Assembly: GCA_919902475.1 (NCBI GenBank)
Contig: CAKKRA010000312.1
Location: 1-6,162 of the forward strand
Source: Nitrospiria bacterium
GTDB lineage: Bacteria > Nitrospirota > CAKKRA01 > 9FT-COMBO-42-15
Length of the DNA: 6,162 bases
Reading direction: 5' to 3'
The stretch's first letter is position 1. Each line of letters begins with the position of its first letter. A model generated the notes under the pieces. The model saw only the letters and a program-made list of their open reading frames with translations, was not told the DNA's origin and made no database searches. Positions 4,659 through 6,162 of this stretch are shown in pieces. The position numbers were made by a program, and so were the translations under genes.

Positions 4659-4687
4659 TTGACAAAGATGACTTTTTGTGCTATTCA
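4659..4687 (+). promoter_or_regulatory. Possible promoter for the outer-membrane protein gene
   Basis: TTGACA at 4659-4664 is followed after 17 bases by TATTCA (4682-4687), a poor -10. Another TTGACA, 44 bases upstream at 4615-4620, has only ATATTG or TATTGA at 17 or 18 bases. Either could drive the gene at 4797; transcription from the nearer one would include the inverted-repeat leader at 4701-4773. The -35 boxes are good and the -10 boxes weak, so this is tentative. Confidence 0.35.
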
Positions 4688-4700
4688 TTAAACAAAACCT

Positions 4701-4773
4701 AAGGCGTTCACAAAAGTGATGCCTTGATTACACCGATTAATCTGCTTAATCGCCCTTTAAAATCTGTGTAATC
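4701..4773 (+). repeat. Cluster of nested stem-loops in the leader of the outer-membrane gene
   Basis: Three inverted repeats abut. AAGGC-gt-TCAC (4701-4711) pairs with GTGA-t-GCCTT (4716-4725) around an AAAA loop. GATTACAC (4726-4733) pairs perfectly with GTGTAATC (4766-4773). Inside that pair, CGATTAA (4734-4740) and TTAATCG (4746-4752) form a perfect seven-pair stem with a TCTGC loop. The cluster ends 11 bases before AGGAGG (4784-4789). It may be a regulatory 5' leader RNA. The GATTACAC...AATCTGTGTAATC wording also resembles AT-rich palindromic repeats I recall scattered between genes in many bacterial genomes, so it may be a copy of such an element. Confidence 0.5.
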
Positions 4774-4796
4774 ATCTTAAAACAGGAGGTCTGAAA

Positions 4797-5588
4797 ATGA
4801 AGAAGTTACTCATTGCAGTTTTTTTATCAATGGCAATATTGTCACCATATTCAATCGCCTTTGCTGAAGAGGGTGTTGGTGATAAGTTTATCCTTGAGCT
4901 TGAGGGACGCTATTGGATGCCAAATCTGTCTGCAAACATAAAATCTTCTGGTTATAGTGTTTCTGGAGTAGAGATACTTGGGACAGATATAAATGTAAAG
5001 GATGACCTTGGGATAAAAAATGAGAACTTCTTTAGCGGGAGGCTTATTTTACAGATAACAAAGAGGAATAAAATAAGGTTCTCTTATCTGCCGATAAGAT
5101 ATACAGGAGAAAAGCAGATTTCCCAATCCATTTCTTTTGAAGGCGCTACTTATATAGCAGGCACAACAATTAAAACAGAGTTGAAGGCAGATATGTATGA
5201 TTTAACATACGAGCTTGATGCAATAAAGGGTGATATAGGCTTCCTCGGCATAATCATTGGTGTTAAATATTTTGACCTTTACGGAAAGCTTGAGGCAGCA
5301 GGCGCATCAAAAGAGGGAAAGGGTCAGGCGCCTATACTGGTTATCGGCCTTGCAGGAAGGATCTATCCAATGAAATATTTTAATTTATCAGGCGAGATTA
5401 CAGGTCTTAGTGTTGGCAGGGCAAGCATATATGATGCAGAGGCAGCGATTAATGTAAACCCAATTAAGTATGTTGGCATATCCGGCGGATACAGGATTAT
5501 GAGATTCTCGGCAGAGGATAATGGTGGAAAGGAATCGGTAACAGCAATGCTTTATGGCCCGTTTATTGCGCTGATGGTGAGGTTTTAA
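4797..5588 (+). CDS. Secreted protein, probable outer-membrane beta-barrel, function unknown
   Basis: A 263-aa protein with a clear signal peptide: MKK, a hydrophobic stretch (residues 4-16) and an AFA site, giving probable cleavage after A23 and a mature chain of about 240 residues. The rest is rich in alternating polar and hydrophobic segments with glycines and aromatics, for example KIRFSYLPIRYTG, GIIIGVKYFDLYGKL and YVGISGGYRIMRFSA. The last residue is phenylalanine, following a strand (YGPFIALMVRF), the usual C-terminal signature recognised by the BAM complex. About eight to ten strands look plausible, like small OmpW/OmpA-barrel-sized proteins, but I recognise no specific family. The ATG follows AGGAGG (4784-4789) at seven bases. 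It is convergent with the transporter gene, with 12 bases between stops. Confidence 0.8.
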   Translation: MKKLLIAVFLSMAILSPYSIAFAEEGVGDKFILELEGRYWMPNLSANIKSSGYSVSGVEILGTDINVKDDLGIKNENFFSGRLILQITKRNKIRFSYLPIRYTGEKQISQSISFEGATYIAGTTIKTELKADMYDLTYELDAIKGDIGFLGIIIGVKYFDLYGKLEAAGASKEGKGQAPILVIGLAGRIYPMKYFNLSGEITGLSVGRASIYDAEAAINVNPIKYVGISGGYRIMRFSAEDNGGKESVTAMLYGPFIALMVRF

Positions 5589-5600
5589 ATAGAGATTTTT

Positions 5601-6162
5601 TTATTCCTCTTTTACAGACTTAAGGATTACCAGACCAATAAGGAAAAAGGCGACAAGGGAAAGGATTGCAGGCCTCTGGCTTCCGAATGCAGTTGATATA
5701 TAGCCAAAGACCAGCGGTCCTGCTATAGCAGACGATTTTCCCACAAGGGAATAGGCGCCAAAATATTCCGCCTCTTTTCCTTTAGGGACAAACCTTGTAT
5801 ATAATGCCCGCGTTGCTGACTGGACTGTGCCGAGCCAGAGTCCTGCAAAGGATGCCAGCAGGCAGAACTGGGTCTTTGTATGCACAAAGAAGGCTGTAAC
5901 AGCTACTAATGTCCACATTATGAGCGCGAGCATAACTACCTTTTTGTGCCCCCATGCATCAGATGGCTTTGCCATAACAAAGGCGCCAATAAGCGCTGAG
6001 GCTTGTACGACTAAGTAAAGCGCTATCAGCTCTTCGTTTGCAAATCTTAGTGTGGTTGCAGCAAATATGCTTGAGAATACAATCACTGTATTCACGCCGT
6101 CTTCATATATAAGGTAAGCCAGCAAAAACCTCCTCGGATTTCTTTTTCCCCATATCTCTTTT
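5601..6162 (-). CDS. MFS transporter, UMF1/Atg22-like, C-terminal half (5' end beyond the window)
   Basis: The minus-strand frame is open from the window edge (base 6161) to the TAA at 5603-5601, giving 186 visible residues. It begins KEIWGKRNPRR, a basic cytoplasmic loop, and then FLLAYLIYEDGVNTVIVFSS, the start of the C-terminal six-helix half in UMF1-type proteins. Six hydrophobic segments follow. The loop SDAWGHKKVVM (D68, G71, K73 by visible numbering) is the second-half copy of the MFS D-x-x-G-[RK] motif A. RALYTRFVPKGKEAEYFGAYSLVGK further on is typical of the UMF1/Atg22-related family. Atg22 in yeast exports amino acids from the vacuole; bacterial substrates are unknown. An apparent TTG start at 6125 is an internal leucine codon. 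The last residues (SVKEE) are a short cytoplasmic tail. Confidence 0.87.
   Translation of the reverse strand, partial: KEIWGKRNPRRFLLAYLIYEDGVNTVIVFSSIFAATTLRFANEELIALYLVVQASALIGAFVMAKPSDAWGHKKVVMLALIMWTLVAVTAFFVHTKTQFCLLASFAGLWLGTVQSATRALYTRFVPKGKEAEYFGAYSLVGKSSAIAGPLVFGYISTAFGSQRPAILSLVAFFLIGLVILKSVKEE

Noticed and set aside
5586..5610. T-run (5595-5602) between the convergent genes as a terminator.
   Set aside because: No credible stem precedes the run on either strand.
6123..6125. TTG as a start of the transporter on the minus strand.
   Set aside because: The frame stays open upstream to the window edge with family-like sequence (basic loop then FLLAYLIYEDG), so this TTG is an internal leucine codon.

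Overview
The window is about 6.2 kb of AT-leaning, densely coding bacterial DNA. It carries lpxC (lipid A synthesis) and a secreted protein that looks like an outer-membrane beta-barrel, so the host is a diderm (Gram-negative) bacterium. The overall style (ArsM with a CC-rich AbrB-type partner, a UMF1-type transporter, an MNT/HEPN pair, a sigma-54 promoter) suggests an uncultured anaerobe of the Desulfobacterota/Nitrospirota kind. That placement is an inference and is not proven by the sequence.

Left part (1-2075): the 3' end of an AlkD-like DNA alkylation repair gene meets, tail to tail, a decayed C-terminal fragment of a MocR/YdcR-type aminotransferase. A strong sigma-70-type promoter (349-377) with a palindrome over its start site then drives three genes: a 93-aa cysteine-rich AbrB/SpoVT-type regulator, an ArsM-type methyltransferase with all the expected cysteines, and a small FMN-barrel protein of the pyridoxamine-phosphate-oxidase superfamily. 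This looks like a thiophilic-metal(loid) sensing and methylation operon.

Middle part (2076-3505): a two-gene MNT/HEPN module with an 11-base overlap. The first protein joins a winged-helix DNA-binding domain to a minimal nucleotidyltransferase-like domain; the second is a HEPN-fold protein. Its promoter is embedded in a 21-bp-phased array of a TGTCAA...TGTTGA palindrome that runs into the start codon, a strong sign of autoregulation. Downstream is a 20-codon lysine-rich mini-ORF with a near-perfect Shine-Dalgarno, followed by three tightly packed hairpins, the last one a rho-independent terminator.

Right part (3506-6162): lpxC on the minus strand is preceded by a sequence that fits the sigma-54 consensus (TGGCACG-N4-TTGCT) exactly, with a nested inverted repeat about 130 bp upstream of the predicted start site. 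On the plus strand a 263-aa secreted, probable beta-barrel protein has a leader rich in nested inverted repeats. The window closes with the C-terminal half of an MFS transporter of the UMF1/Atg22 type, cut by the window edge.

The most interesting points are the 21-bp-phased operator of the HTH-MNT/HEPN module, the sigma-54 promoter on lpxC, the lysine-rich mini-ORF with its hairpin cluster, and the CC-rich regulator next to arsM.
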